Assembly: GCA_019188255.1 (NCBI GenBank)
Contig: JAETXT010000002.1
Coordinates: 6,200,001 to 6,264,000 of the forward strand
Direction: 5' to 3'
DNA from: Verticillium longisporum
Lineage: Eukaryota; Ascomycota; Sordariomycetes; Glomerellales; Plectosphaerellaceae
DNA length: 64,000 nt
Below are positions 24,091 through 36,524 of the stretch, one piece after another; position 1 is the stretch's first letter; each line of letters starts with the position of its first letter. The notes under the pieces are model-generated. The model had not been told where the DNA came from, made no database searches, and saw only the letters and a list, made by a program, of their open reading frames with translations. The position numbers were made by a program, and so were the translations under genes.

Positions 24091-26082
24091 ATGGCGTCGG
24101 TGAGGCAGGGGGTCCGGCTTACGCTGCGACCCTTGCTGCGAGCACAGCAGCCCGCGACCGTGACGTGGGCCGGCGGCAATTGGGGGCCGAAATGCTCATT
24201 CTTCTCCACGCAGTCATCCAAAGCGAATGGTAAGCACCCAGGTCGACATCCCGCACTGAATGAGTGATGTTCCAGGTCCTCGGCCTGATGATCTTGAGAC
24301 GCCCGAGCCAAGGAAGTGCCGCCACACATGTGCTGCAGCGCCAAGTGGTCGTCAGTCATCCTCCTCCCTTGGCAGTGACGAGCCATCTCACACCCTCGAC
24401 GATGGTCGCGTGAGGAACTCGGATCTATGTTCAGGCTCAGTCGACAACTGTGCGCTAACTTACTCCAGCCCAACCGCCCAATTCCAAGGAATCCGACGTC
24501 AAGCCATCTTCTGCAGCGTCTCCTCAGAATAGTCAGAATGGCAATGGAGAGCTCTCACTTCCCCAGAAGATGCTTGAGTCGGCTGCTACGTCGTTCGCGT
24601 CCATACTTGTCCTTGCCGCAGGATTTGGCATCGCTGGCTATGCCTATCACAAGTCCTACAAACGCATCGTTCTCAACAAGATGGCCAATGCCTTTGAGCC
24701 AGGCGACCCTGTTCTCGATCTCGCAGCCATCGGCAAAGAAGTGCCCATGACACCTGCCGATATGGATGACCGCTGGGTCAACCGGCCTGAGCAGCTTCGT
24801 GTCGACCAGATTGTCCAGGGCGAAGAAGTTGGACATTACCATCTTCTTATTGGCGACAAGGGCACTGGGAAGAGCAGCATGCTGATTGAGGCCATGCGCA
24901 AGATTGATGGCGACGGCGTCGCCATGTTTGAGGCCCACGCCGACCTGGAAATCGTTCGTATCCGCCTCGGCAAGGCCCTTGACTTTGAGTTCCACGAAGA
25001 CTACATCGGCGGTTACTTCAGTGAGCGTGGCCCCCGCGACACCACAGCACTCCTGGACATCGAGCGTGCCCTCAACAAGCTGGAGAAGGTGGCGCTCCTC
25101 AAGCGAGCTGAGCGCAAGAAGCCGCTGGTGCTCATCATCAACCAGATGCACTTGATCCGTGACGACGATGACGGCAAAGACCTCATTGAACTACTTCAGC
25201 AGCGAGCGGAGCAATGGGCGGCGGCCAACCTTGTGACCCTGGACTTCAACAGCGACGGCTTTTGGGTGTATTAAAGGCTGAAGCAACTGGTCTCGCGAAT
25301 GGAGGTCATCCCTGTGCTTGACCTTCCCAAGGCGCAAGCTACGATTGCGCTGCAGAAGTATCGAGTCCGCTACTTTGGGCAACAAGTGTCGGCCCGCGAG
25401 CTGGAAGAGGTGTACGACCTCGTTGGTGGGCGTCTCTCGTTCCTGAACCGCGTTGCAAAAAGCCGCGACATGCTGGCCATGTGCAAGCGCATCTGTGATA
25501 ACGAGAGGCGGTGGTTCCTAAATCAATGCTGGATCCTTGGAGCTGAAATGGACGACGATGTCATGGATCAGCAGAAGTGGGCTGTAAGTGATGACCCCAG
25601 GCTTCACCTCGTTCTCTCTTGTGAGCACCGCTGACCACCTTCACGTTTAGAGCGCAGCAATGGTGCTTGCGCAAGCTCTTGTGCAAGAGGAACCTAACAT
25701 GGACGCTACATACGATGCAAAGATCGGTCACATCCTTCCCTCGTTTCCTCTGCATATCGCACAACAGCGCATGACACGCGCTGACTTTATCCGGCAAATG
25801 GACCGATTGAACCTCTTCTCCATCACGTCCGAGGCCGATGTTCGAGCATCGTCTGTGCCTATGCACCATGCCTTCCGGCAGATCTGTTCTGAACCTGGCT
25901 TTAACGAGCACCTTGAGGCCACGACACTCCGCATCGCCGACATTGAGAGTCTTGGACGCCAGCGCGAATTGGTCGCCAAAGATTTGGTACTGGGAGGACA
26001 TTACGAGATCGCCAAACAGGGGAGCAACGGATTTACCGTCAAGGTGGTTCCAGGTGAGGATCGCGGCATGTATCCGGGATGA
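24091..26082 (+). CDS. Mitochondrial AAA-type P-loop ATPase with C-terminal winged-helix-like domain, interrupted by in-frame TAA
   Basis: Probable mitochondrial membrane-anchored ATPase of a fungal family; its exact job is unknown to me. ATG 24091 begins an Arg-rich, acid-free presequence (MASVRQGVRLTLRPLLRA). Exon 1 ends at 24229 (GTAAGC), exon 2 starts about 24276, exon 3 at 24469 after GCTAAC/CAG. A membrane segment FASILVLAAGFGIAGYAY is followed by Walker A GDKGTGKSS and Walker B-like PLVLIINQMH. After GFWVY a TAA (25272-25274) interrupts; the same frame resumes RLKQLVSRMEVIPVLDLPKAQ. From my memory of the family a Glu is usual here (GAA to TAA). A last intron (25585-25651) precedes the C-terminal domain ending at 26082. 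The best exon-2 donor, GTGAGG at 24410, gives the wrong phase, so another base may be missing or GTCGCG at 24405 is used. Confidence 0.75.
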
Positions 26083-27529
26083 TCTGGTCGCTGTCGGTAT
26101 TCGAACCCCAGCAGCCTAAGGGTCCATGTGTTTCTTTTCACTCATTTCCTTGCTGTCTACCACGCATGATGTAAGAACAACTGTCTAAATACAAGAGCTG
26201 TCGCGGGTCGCCCTGTACTGGCCAGGCTACGTAACTTTGAGCACGACCTGTTTTTCTTTGTAAGCCAATAATAGCAATGCTCGATATCACTCGACACCAT
26301 CTCTTGATATAATACGTGCTCTCCACCGATGCCAAATCCCCACAGTCTCAAGACATGTCTGTTCACTCCGCCCCAAAGGTGCACATGCCAAGTCCGTCAG
26401 AACTGGATCGACGATGTCTCTTCTACCCCTCCGCCCACCCATCCACCTGCCAAGTCCGACATGCACGCAGACCTGCAGCTTCCTCACTTCTCACACGCGC
26501 AAGAGTGGGTAAATGGCACCCAACATCCATTGAACCGCTCTTCAGCGTCCCGAACCTATGAGTCTATGCGTACAATGGCGCAGTGAAAGAAAAGAAGAAG
26601 AAGAACAACCTAACTTGTCCAGCCACCCCGCTACCCTTCAACCTGACGTAGGCAGGTCGATTTGGGAATGAAACGTCTTGGAGGTTGCTTTGAAGTGGAT
26701 CAGAATGAACGCCAGATCGGCGCCTGTCAATCAGAAACCCAATACACATGTCCAATATACCGGAGTCTTTAAGGCGCTTTAGGAACGCCGATTGGTTCGG
26801 GACACTAGATACCACATAATGGCCGACTCAGTCTGCCGAAAAGCTCCGCATCTTCGTCGGTCATGGGGCATAGGCGCAGGTTCGATGTTCGCTCTTGAGG
26901 ACCCGCCTACAGACTTATCCGAGCGAACGACGGACCACGACCCAGGCCAAGTCTTTCAAAGACTGAAAGAAGACCCGAATGGAACATTTCGACGAACAAT
27001 TGATCCATCAATGACGAAATTCTTTGCCCTTTTCAAGGGCCCGGAAGCTTTATTGCTTTCCTCAGAAAAGGAGTACTCGACTTGGACGCTCGCAAACTAT
27101 GACATGCGCAGCAGCCGCGCAATTCCTATCACGATATCCATCCAACCTTGAATCCTGATACCCGAATTGTTCCGTGCGGGTCGAATACACCATAGCAGCC
27201 TGCTCCTCACGAGAGCTTGGATATCCCTGGCCGAAAATAGACGATACCGCCTCCTATCCAGTTAAACCAACTCCGCCTCAATATGATATGCCCGTCGGGT
27301 TCCTGCTTGCTTGATGACCAGCCGACAACAGTGCCTTAAACCATTAAGCAAGTATCAGAGCAAAATTCAAAAATGCCACCCAGAAGTAAGGAGGGAAAAG
27401 AACAAGAGAGAAATGAAATCGCTCCGAAAAAACAAATTTGACGACCCTCGTCAACATTGCGAGGATCCCGGGGACTCGCAGCAGCGAGGAAGGCGCTTGG
27501 TTTGACAAGACAGCAAATGATCATGACAA
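26083..27529. other. Convergent intergenic region
   Basis: About 1.45 kb between two convergent 3' ends. A 119-codon frame at 26792-27151 has no homology signal I recognise. Positions 26583-26608 are an A/G-rich run. Nothing else is assigned. Confidence 0.5.
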
Positions 27530-29751
27530 TCATGTGCACAGGAAGTCGGCGCCAATCTTCAACGCAACACCTTGCCAATCCCAAGCGGACAGCCAGTCAC
27601 CCTCGTCCATGAGCCGCCAGACCTCTTCCAGAACTTCGCTGGTCCGGTCACAATTGCGTAAGCCCGTGTAGCCTCGGACCTGTCGAATGATACCACGAAC
27701 GCGCTCCTGTTGTGGGTGATCAAAGCAGGCAGCACCTATAATCTGGCAAGGAACCAGGAGCAATGTCAACGCCGGGTCAAAAGGCTTGAAACCCTCCATC
27801 ATTGTGAGGGACTCGTCAACTGCGGCGGTGATACGTCGATCATGATGGGGTGAACGCCTGACGGGGGTGGCGATAGGTGTCGCTGTTTGGACGCCGACAA
27901 ACCGGAGGCGGCCGATGAATCGAGCTCATGCATGGAGTTTGTTCTAGAGGGATTGCGGGATCCGGGCGGACTGCGCTGTTGAAAGGCCATGGAAGCCACA
28001 GATGCTGTCGTCGGTCCGAGTCCAGGCGACGAGGAGCAGCTCGAGGCAGTCAAAGGTCGTGACACTTGTGACGGACGACGAGATGCAGCAGGCGACACTG
28101 GAGCGGCAGGAGGCGCTAGTGGTGGCATGCTAACTTGCTGTGAAGTTGTAGGTGGATAGATGGTTCTGAACAAGTGCAGAAACATCATGTGTTTGTACAC
28201 AAGCCCGACTCTATGCCGGCTATCACCTGCAGGCCATGATGGCGACCACTGCTCGATGGCCTCTTGAATTTCTTGTGCACGCCACAGGAGATGGTAGTCC
28301 ACCCGAGTTTCAGCACCGTTGTAAATGTTTTGACGGATGGTGTCCTTGATTGCAGCAACCTTAGGTAGGTGTTGAAAGAGCCCATCAGAAACACCCAAAA
28401 GGCGGGGGGCTTCAGGAGAAGCCAGCGGGGTCCAATCCTGGCACGTAAGTCGTGGTCCGTTCATGCCTGGATGTCTGGCGAGTTCGTCGGCGTAGATGTG
28501 GTACTGGAAGAACTCAGTGATGAACGCGAGATATGTTGGATCCTCTGGTGGGTTCTGCTGGATGAGAAGTTGATAGCCGCGTAGATGAACTCTGTGTTCT
28601 CCATGCGGATTGCCCTCGATGAGCGTACCGATGAGTAGGCAGAGTATTTGAGCGTAGCGAGCTGAGAGGATAGTTTTTTGATCTATCTCGCCTTCATCGG
28701 CGCTGCGTTGTATGTCTGCGTAAAACGAGTCCATAGCGGCCTGGTGGTGATAGTCTGCTCGGCTCTGCAAGGCAGCGCGTGAGGTCCCGGGATTCTGCTG
28801 AAGTAGCTTGGCACCGTATGGTGTGTCGTAGTCGATATGCTTACTGCTCATAGCGAGGACGGAGTGCATGACGCCCTGGTGTTTGTTGGCCAAGGGTAGG
28901 ATAATGTCCTTGAATGCATTTTTGGCCTCGCCCTCAACCGTGAGGACATTGCTCAGGCTCACATAGTAATGCTTCCAAAACAGTCTGTCCTCAACCGTGA
29001 CAACGCCGTGGAAAAGAGGTTGCATGTGGAACACTACCGCATCTTCAGACGTCTCGGTGTGGTCTAGGGCCGGAATTAAGTATATGAAGTGTGACGCAAG
29101 TCTTCCGGCTTGAACTTACCGTCAGATGCCTTATCCTTGCCACTTCGCCACAGTTTCTTCTCGTGGTAGCCTTCGCAAACGACAGCGTTCTTCTCGCAGT
29201 TCATACCTGTTCAGGTTAGCAAGAGCCAAGCTCCAGGATCTTCCCCTAGGCAAAATCTCACATCGCGGTTTCGCTTCGTCGCATTTCTTCTTTCGCTTTC
29301 GGCAAGTAATGCAACCGGTCTTCGAGCGGCCTTTTGTGACCTTGCCCGCGTTGACGGCGGAGTTGAGTGGGTGTTTGCGCGGCCGGCCTCTAGGTCGCTT
29401 CTGCTTGGGGTTCGTAGAGGAAAGGTTGCCGTGGTCCAGGTCCGCAGCCGGGGCTTCAGTGACATTGTCGAGGCAAAAGTCCTCATCCAGAGGTTCCAGC
29501 TTGGGCATGGCAAGTGAGGTGTCGTGAGCAGAGGGACCTGAGTTGGAAGAGGTATCCATGCCGGTGCTGATGGGTGAGAGGTGACCGGTAGGCAAGTTCG
29601 ACTCGACAAGATTCCAAAGAGCGGAGACAGAGGCAGGCGACAGCGGCTGGCAGGCGTCGTCATGCATGCTCTCGATCGAATACATGCTATGATTATCAGA
29701 CCAGGAGGCATCGCCTTCATCTGACTGCACGGGTACCGATGCAGAGTCCAT
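27530..29751 (-). CDS. Zn2Cys6 transcription factor with AT-hook, frameshifted near the C-terminus
   Basis: Fungal binuclear-cluster regulator; its targets are unknown. ATG 29751 starts an acidic N-terminus, followed by an AT-hook (RPRGRPRKH) and the cluster C-x2-C-x6-C-x6-C-x2-C-x6-C beginning CITCRKRKKKC. The cluster is split by an intron whose splice joins KPRC to MNCEKNAVVC. A second intron follows GKDKASDG. The regulatory half (HMQPLFHGVVTVEDRLFWKHYY onward) resembles the fungal_trans_2 domain. After SMHELD the frame changes: the present frame stops at 27802, whereas the neighbouring frame continues FIGRLRFVGVQTATP, then HHDRRITAAVDESL and MMEGFKPFDPA to 27530. One T seems lost at 27918-27919. 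The middle contains a Ser/Pro-rich linker. Confidence 0.8.
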
Positions 29752-32520
29752 TGCTCGTCAGTAGCGGAACCATGCCACGAAACGTGCGGGAGGGGTGGAT
29801 GATATGACCCGCTGCTCGACTTCGATATACAGAGTTCGTTTCGACGAGGCGGTCCGGAATCAAGTCTGGGGAGTGGCGGCACGAATACGAGGGCAAGGTT
29901 GCAAACAGTATTGTGGTAGTGACGACGGGACGTCTAAGGAGACTGTTGGCTAGCCGAGTCTTGATGGTTGCGGGCAAGAGATAAACGGGGAAACAGGCGG
30001 CAAATGGTATATATTTGGCGATCGAGCCCGCAGCGGCCCGCTGAGATGGAAGTACGGTTATTCGCTGCAAGGTGAGGAGCGAAAGATGGAGGGGCAGAAG
30101 GCAGGAGCTGAGGTCATGGGTAGTCTTATTGGGGAACGAGGACCACTGGAGAGGCTGCGGGAAGGGTGGTGGAGTGGATTGTAAGTACTGTTACCCTACC
30201 TGCTGTACGTGTAGAGAGACATGGGGTCAGCAGGGATCGAAGAGCGGGATGCGTCGACACATCTGCGCTTGCAGATGGATGGTACCGTGTTCGGGGACCA
30301 GGGTCCTTCTTGTCTTGCGAAGCCAAAAGGCGCCGATAGTTGGTAAGGTCTGCCAGGATTGACTGTGCATTGCGGGCACAGGCACATGTGCGCTAGCATA
30401 CTAGTTGACTAGGCTGGTATTTGAGCGAGAAGGCGTCAGGGATGGTTGGATGAACTGAACACAATGCATGCTCATCAACGAGCGACAGCCACTATCGTGC
30501 GTTACGCTCCCTTCGCCTGGCGTCGCCTTACAGCGTCCTGCGGCCGAGCGTTCGATTTGGGCAATCATTAGTCGTGAGAGCCGTCAGCGGAGTCTCGCAT
30601 TTCCACTCCACTCGGAGCCACTTGGAGGTGATGAGCTCCAAGATCAACCTTGTGGGCGACCTACTTAGCTCCACGACGCGCGACTCGTCGGCCGAGTGGG
30701 TGAAGACATCGTGGGATGACCACTCACGTCGTACCAGCAGCCCTCGGCGTCCACATCTGCCGTCAAAGCCGTGGAGCATGGCAAGGATCGGCCATGCCCA
30801 AGATGATCTGCTATGAGCAAGTGTGTGGTCCTTCGAGTGAGTGACTTACGAGGCGCCGGCGGTGGCCTCGGGAGGTCAATGAAGGTTGTTTGCTGCCGGC
30901 CGAGTGCCTCGCGGCACCTGTTGATGACAAGGTTTCTGATAAGAGGACATCGAGCTGGGTAGCAAAGCAATTTTTTCGTGGGCGGAGACTGGCTCCTTTG
31001 CGGGGAGGGGGGCCCAACCCTCCCACGCAGCTGGCTCGGTATGTGTTTGGTAAGAGGAAGGCTGGTTGGCAGCCAGATTCGGACATAGTCGTTGTGCTCG
31101 TCGGTGGTGTTTCGATGCGGTGTGCTGGTCGGTGCCCTGGTGTGGCATCTTTGGCGACGACCATGAGCAGCCAAGCCAACGTCTGAAGATCACCTGGAGG
31201 GAGGCTCCTTGACTAGGTAGGAAAACTACAAGCTAGGCTTGGCCTTGGCCTGATTTCCGGCCTTGACCTTGACCTACCTAGGTTGACATTGACCTGGACC
31301 CCCGCTCCCTCATACCTCTGGGCCGTTACCCCCTGACCCCTCTCGGGTGATGAGCTGTAAGGACAGGGTGGATGGCACAACCAAGGTGACTGGGTACTTC
31401 CGAGCCATCAGAACCCCACGGCGCCAAGACCTTTGCTCATTTGCTGGCCGTAGAATTTCCCATTTCCTTGACATGGGTCTTCACTCCATCATCAATCAGG
31501 TGGGCTACAGGCTCGCTCTGCTCCGGACTTTGGGGGCTGAGGCACGGTCCACTCTCGTGCCCGTTCAATTGTATTGGTGGCCGACTGCCTCGGTGACAAG
31601 TGCGTCGCTCTGGGCCAGGACGATGTCTTACACTTGTTACTGCTGCTGCTACTGCGGTCGTCGTCAACGGCCGGTGGGCTTCGTCACAGTCAGGCAGTGC
31701 CCGGGCTGGTGCAGATGAGGAGGGTCCAAAGACAGACAATGTACGTGGTAGGTTGGTTGCTGGGATCCGCCCTCCCTCCCTCTCTTTCGTCCTCCTGATG
31801 ACCGCAATACTCCGCTCGCTGTGGCGCCGAGCCCTGGTCGTGCATGGTAGTGTTTGAGATGCGGAGCAGAGTGTGGGGGGACACCTGTGTCGGGATTCGG
31901 TACTATGTACGTTGTTTCTGGCCCAGCATCTCCCGCTGGGCTGCACGAAGGCAAGTTTCCGCTTTCCTCGTGGTTGGACGACGATAACGGGACCCGTGAG
32001 GCTGCTCGTAGAGCACCATGCACCCCGACAGCCGACACCTTTGAGGGGGTCGCGCAGTATTTCCGTTGAAGAAGGAATGCGGGTTTCAAGACTTGTCTCT
32101 CATGTCCCTCAGAGGCTGATGATGATCGGCAATCGTCAATCGACCAGCTACCATCGCGTCAACGACGCATGCCTGTGGTAGTGAGGACATTGTCGCAAAC
32201 TCAAGCGCCATCGCAAGCACGTTCGGCGGCTTTTTGAGCGCCCGAATCAATGCTCTTCCCACGTCCTTGGCTTGGGTCGGCAGCTGAGAGTAGTCCTGTC
32301 AAATCCCAAGTCCAATGCAACAGGGGTCATCATATGGTTGAGTTGCCTCTCGAGTGGGAACGGGGGCCAAGTGAGCATCTGTAAGGACCCTGGCAGGTAG
32401 CAAGGTAGGTAGTGACTGTGCAGTATCTCATATGGCCTGTGCGGGCTCTGAGGTGGAAGGAGGAATGTATTTCTTGCCTCATTTCTTGCCTCTTGCCTCT
32501 TGCCCAAGTTGCCCTGAGGC

Positions 32521-32531
32521 GGGGGGGGGGG
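32521..32531 (+). repeat. G11 homopolymer
   Basis: Eleven consecutive G after C32520, preceded by repeats of TTGCCTC. Likely to be error-prone in sequencing and length-variable. Confidence 0.85.
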
Positions 32532-33491
32532 CTTGCCTTCGGTTCCGACACACCTAGGTGGTAGGGAAGTACCTATTTTAGGGGAGGTTGAATGCACTAA
32601 TTGAGGGGGGCAAGAAACATTGCTCAACATCAAGTTTCCCCCAGAACAATTCGTCTTCGTCATTCAACTCTCTCATTCTCAACACTAGTCTGGAATCGAT
32701 TATGGCGTCTTCTCGTCATCGTCGTCTTGTCGAGTTCCATCGCGGAAGATCCATATGGTCGGCTGGGTATATGCGGAACACTAGCGGAATTTGAAAAGCC
32801 GGCGCAGCTCAACACCACAAAACACAACATACGGCACAATGAGCGACAAGGGCATGGTGCTCGTTTGGAAGTCGATCCCTCCCGCGGGACATTCTACTCG
32901 TTACCTTTGCCGCCAGCCAAGTCCTCGCCTTCTCTTACCCCGCCTTGTCCGCCCGCGAAATCCCACGATGGCTTCAATGTCTTGGGGGGCACAACTCAAC
33001 CCCAGACGCCTTTCGACCGGTCTGGGCCGCCTCATTCGCCTGTGCCTTTCGTGTGCCTTGTGGCCCTGTCTCTGTCTCGCAGCCGCAATACTCCTTTCCG
33101 CCATTCGTTGAGCGCACGCGCCTTGCTGACCTCCACGCACTTCCCTCTCTTGGCCAGATCGCCGCTTTTTGGAGCCCTTGTTGTAAGTCCCCTCCCCCAG
33201 TCATAACGCGCAGCCCGGGTTTGTGCTCTTCCGACGCGTCATCGGTGCCTTGCGCGCTCTAACGAGCAACAGGTGATACACCTAAGTAGCCCTGTCAAAG
33301 GTCCAGTCGCTTGACCCTTTCGAATTGCCGCTTGTTACATGTATGTCAAGGCTCGGACTAGAGTGAGATGCCCTCGGGACTGTCTTGTCATTTTCCAGAC
33401 CGCTCTTGATCCAGGCCTCCATCTCCTGTAGTCCCGACCGCCTCTATACAACTGAGTTGATAGTACCTGTTGCTCACTCAGGTCGACGATC

Positions 33492-34093
33492 ATGGTCAGA
33501 GCGGGCAAGCCACCTTTGGCGCCGTCGCCCTTAGCCCTGCCGCTACGCCATAACTGGCATCACGCGGTCTGTCCAAAACGACTTCAACCACGGACACACT
33601 TCACCCTCTCTTTTGACTCGCGAGACGGTGCGTCCCGTCTTCGCCCGTCTCGACGCCCCACCACTCACGTACACCTCAATCAATGCGTAATGAGATCGCT
33701 CCCGTCGGGTGATCTTCGCCAGCCACTACCACCAACGTCCCTCAAGCGGCCGCCTGGTATTACTGTTAGTCCTAGCGTCCTGGGTTGATCCCGTCATGCA
33801 GATGCTTTGTTGGCTGCCCGACATCGCCAGGTTCATGGCGAGGCTACTTGCCACGTCTGCAAAGATGCACTTTTGAGGATGCTGGTTCTGCACCTACCCA
33901 TAGCCGAAATCGAACATTGTTTCTAACGGTCAGAAATCGAGTTATTCCATGTCGGCCCCCATATATGAGGGAAGATGAAGAAGAACACGCATCACACTGG
34001 AGCAACAAGCGCCTATCATCTTCCCCGCCTCGGGGAACTCCGACTGAGGAGCTTGCGCAACGACCCGAGCCCGATGAAAGCCATGGTCAGTAG
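33492..34093 (+). other. Possible multi-exon gene remnant, unidentified
   Basis: Several pieces look exonic but cannot be joined with certainty. ATG 33492 opens a short frame. GTGCGTCC at 33625 looks like a donor and TCATGCAG at 33793-33800 like an acceptor. The next piece reads LLAARHRQVHGEATCHVCKDAL before a stop at about 33925, and a Glu/Ser-rich frame ends with GDESHG-like sequence before GTCAGT near 34084. CHVC could be half of a zinc site. With the lesion rate seen elsewhere, a broken gene is possible. No function is proposed. Confidence 0.25.
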
Positions 34094-36524
34094 TTCAACA
34101 CAATGACCGCCTGCTAAATCATGCGTCACACCGCCAGTCGTATTATACTGGTTATCCTCTGTCGCCTAGGGTTTTACTGTAGCTTCAATGCCGACTTGAC
34201 ACTGCCCGTTACCAGCGCAAACGGCTTCTCCAATCATCTCGAGAACGAAACTCCTGGAACGGAGCGTGAGGGGTGAAAGCTCCATGGTTTGTCCTCTATC
34301 CGCCACTGAAGATGGTTTCACGACCTTCTTTCAGTTTTTTCATGACTGCATCCCAAGTCGCGTGCTAGACAACATGAACATCAGACCGCTGCAGGTATGG
34401 CAGCCTTATATTCCGGGGTCACCCCTCGATATGTAGCCACCGCTGCACAGGGTGTGGGCCAGAAGAAGCGGAAAGGCACAGTTGATGCACTCCCTTAGGC
34501 ATCCTACGGTACTGCAAGATCGGCCTAGGCGTCGTACGTTCAAACCCTCGAGGAGCACCGATCGGATCGTCTGTCAAACTATATTTGACCAGGCAATTCG
34601 CTGAGTACTTGGTGGTTTTCGGTCGTTCGAGTTTGCTGAAATACGGCAAACCAGATGTTGTAGCAGTCAAAGTTGGCGTACAGCGGACATGAAGAAACGT
34701 GCATACATAGTCATCAGCTCGGAAAACACACCGTTTCGACGCCGTTCTGCTTGATGACTCGATGGATGCATTCACTCTGGACCGTTGAGGACCATGGTGT
34801 TGCGCCCCGAGGACTTGGCTCCGAACCAGATGATCGACCAGGCTGCAGCGGTGTACAAAATGCCAGTCCACAGCGAATCCCGCTGCGTGTGCCATCCACC
34901 ACAGCTCTTCGCAATTCATTGGGCAAACGTCAACGCAAAGGGATGTGGGATCCCTGGAGAAATTTGTTGGTGCTGGGAGGTGCCCTGGTCGCTGACCGCT
35001 TAGGTGCAGCAAGCGCCAGCGGGCTGTTGGCATTCCTGCTGGCGAGCGAGTCAGGGCAGGGATTTGTGCGCAATCTTGAACAATCTCATCGGAGTCGCCA
35101 ATCTAGCCCCGCTAATACACCCCTGACCAGAGGTGAGGCAGAGCGACCTTTGGCAAATTCACAATCAATCGAGCGTGACTTTGTACGGTCGGCACATGTG
35201 TAGAAGTCGTCACTGCAATTCCAACGCCGAGTATCTCAAATATCGCAAGTAAGCAGGGTGATGTATCGCCACATGAGGTTGTGATGGTATCTCTACCCTT
35301 TATGCGCTGGCAGCAACATGAAAGCCTTTGAGCCATGGGAGCCTTACTGAAATGTGAGCATCATGACCTTTGCATCAATTGCAAGGGAAACATAGCAAGT
35401 AGGATACATCGAAGCACCGCCAGATAGTAGCTGCTGACCCTGGATGTCCATGATTGCATCGTCGCATCGAATCTCGTTCATAACGCAACACCAGGAAGTG
35501 CAACGTCGTAAGTAGACGCCCCATGTGAAGTAGGGGTCGTGGGCACAGCGTCTCCTGATGCTTGGAATCAACGACACACGGCCCGAAGGCCGGCCTCGGG
35601 CAAAATGCGAAGGCTCGCAGTGCGTGTAACCAGGATTATCATATCGGCTCAGAGGACAGGGGTTAAGCACGACTCAGCTGATTGCGGACAATTACGCCGG
35701 ACTGACGACACACGACTTCCTTTAATAACCAATCGCCCACCAATATGCCGTATTTGCAGACGTTTTCTACGTGGAGTTCCAAGATCACGTCTCGAAGGAG
35801 GGCATGTTGCGAAACAAGCCATTTTCTAGTGGATGCACAGAGCCAGGCCCCTGGGCTCTTGGACCCTTGAAGCAACCTGATCGATGGCGCATCGGGTCAA
35901 CATCTTGCCATTCCTGCAAGATCTGGCTGGACATGTACCGGTACAACGCCCACAGTCTCAGGGTGCCGACATGGTTTGAGCAGTGCCTGGAGCCTTGCCA
36001 CATACTCGCTTGCAAGGTCCGCGTCAGCATCACCTTGCCCTGTTGGCTACCACGCCACCCGTCTGTGACCAAGTTGGCAGTGGTCGTCGACAAATGACAC
36101 CGACCTTTAGGCCACCACGCATCGAACGGAGCTTGCTCCGTGGTAGTATCCCTGTGCCACTCACCAGATCTCAGATCCGGCTTGCATATGACCCATGTGG
36201 GATTCCGACAGTTAAAACCTGCCAAGCGTTGCCCACACCGAAGCTCATTTGAAGACGTACTGTCGGGGTGTCCGCCGGGCACATGTGCTGACTCCACGGG
36301 TCATTCATCGCGTCCCATGCAAAGTGAGTCATTACTCGGTTCATCGCCAGGACGATTCCGGTCGTGAGCATGGGACGTTACGCTTGAACGACAAGAAAAG
36401 TGTGTGAGATTTGATGATGATGCCAAGATGTCGGCGTAACGTGATGATGCAAGATGAACTAGTACACCGACCTCATGTTAACCTGCCGAGTACTCCATTG
36501 TACATTTTTGCAGAGACACCAAGT

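Larger units (their letters stand above)
29752..36524. other. 6.8 kb gene-poor region
   Basis: No gene can be assigned with confidence. Observed: TTGACC-type short repeats with a CTACCTAGGTTG motif at about 31256-31300; a TTCTTGCCTC tandem near 32480-32510; a G11 run at 32521-32531; an open frame without ATG at about 32820-33206 that is Pro/Ser-rich; and a spliced-looking stretch at 33492-34093, annotated separately. From 34300 to 36500 many short frames overlap on both strands with no domain, and base composition is not AT-rich, so an AT-rich RIP relic is not indicated. Confidence 0.5.

Noticed and set aside
26092..26112. TATTCGAACCCC resembling a tRNA T-arm
   Set aside because: The stem does not pair on either strand and it lies directly after the ATPase stop codon without a cloverleaf.
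26792..27151. 119-codon plus-strand frame between convergent genes
   Set aside because: No ATG at its beginning that fits, no domain, and it lies in the 3' flanks of both neighbours.
34533..34550. GTTCAAACCC resembling a tRNA T-loop
   Set aside because: The flanking bases do not form the 5-bp T stem and no acceptor or anticodon arm can be built around it.
29752..36524. Transposon or RIP-mutated repeat
   Set aside because: No terminal repeats, reverse transcriptase or transposase fragments, and no AT-rich shift of the kind RIP leaves.
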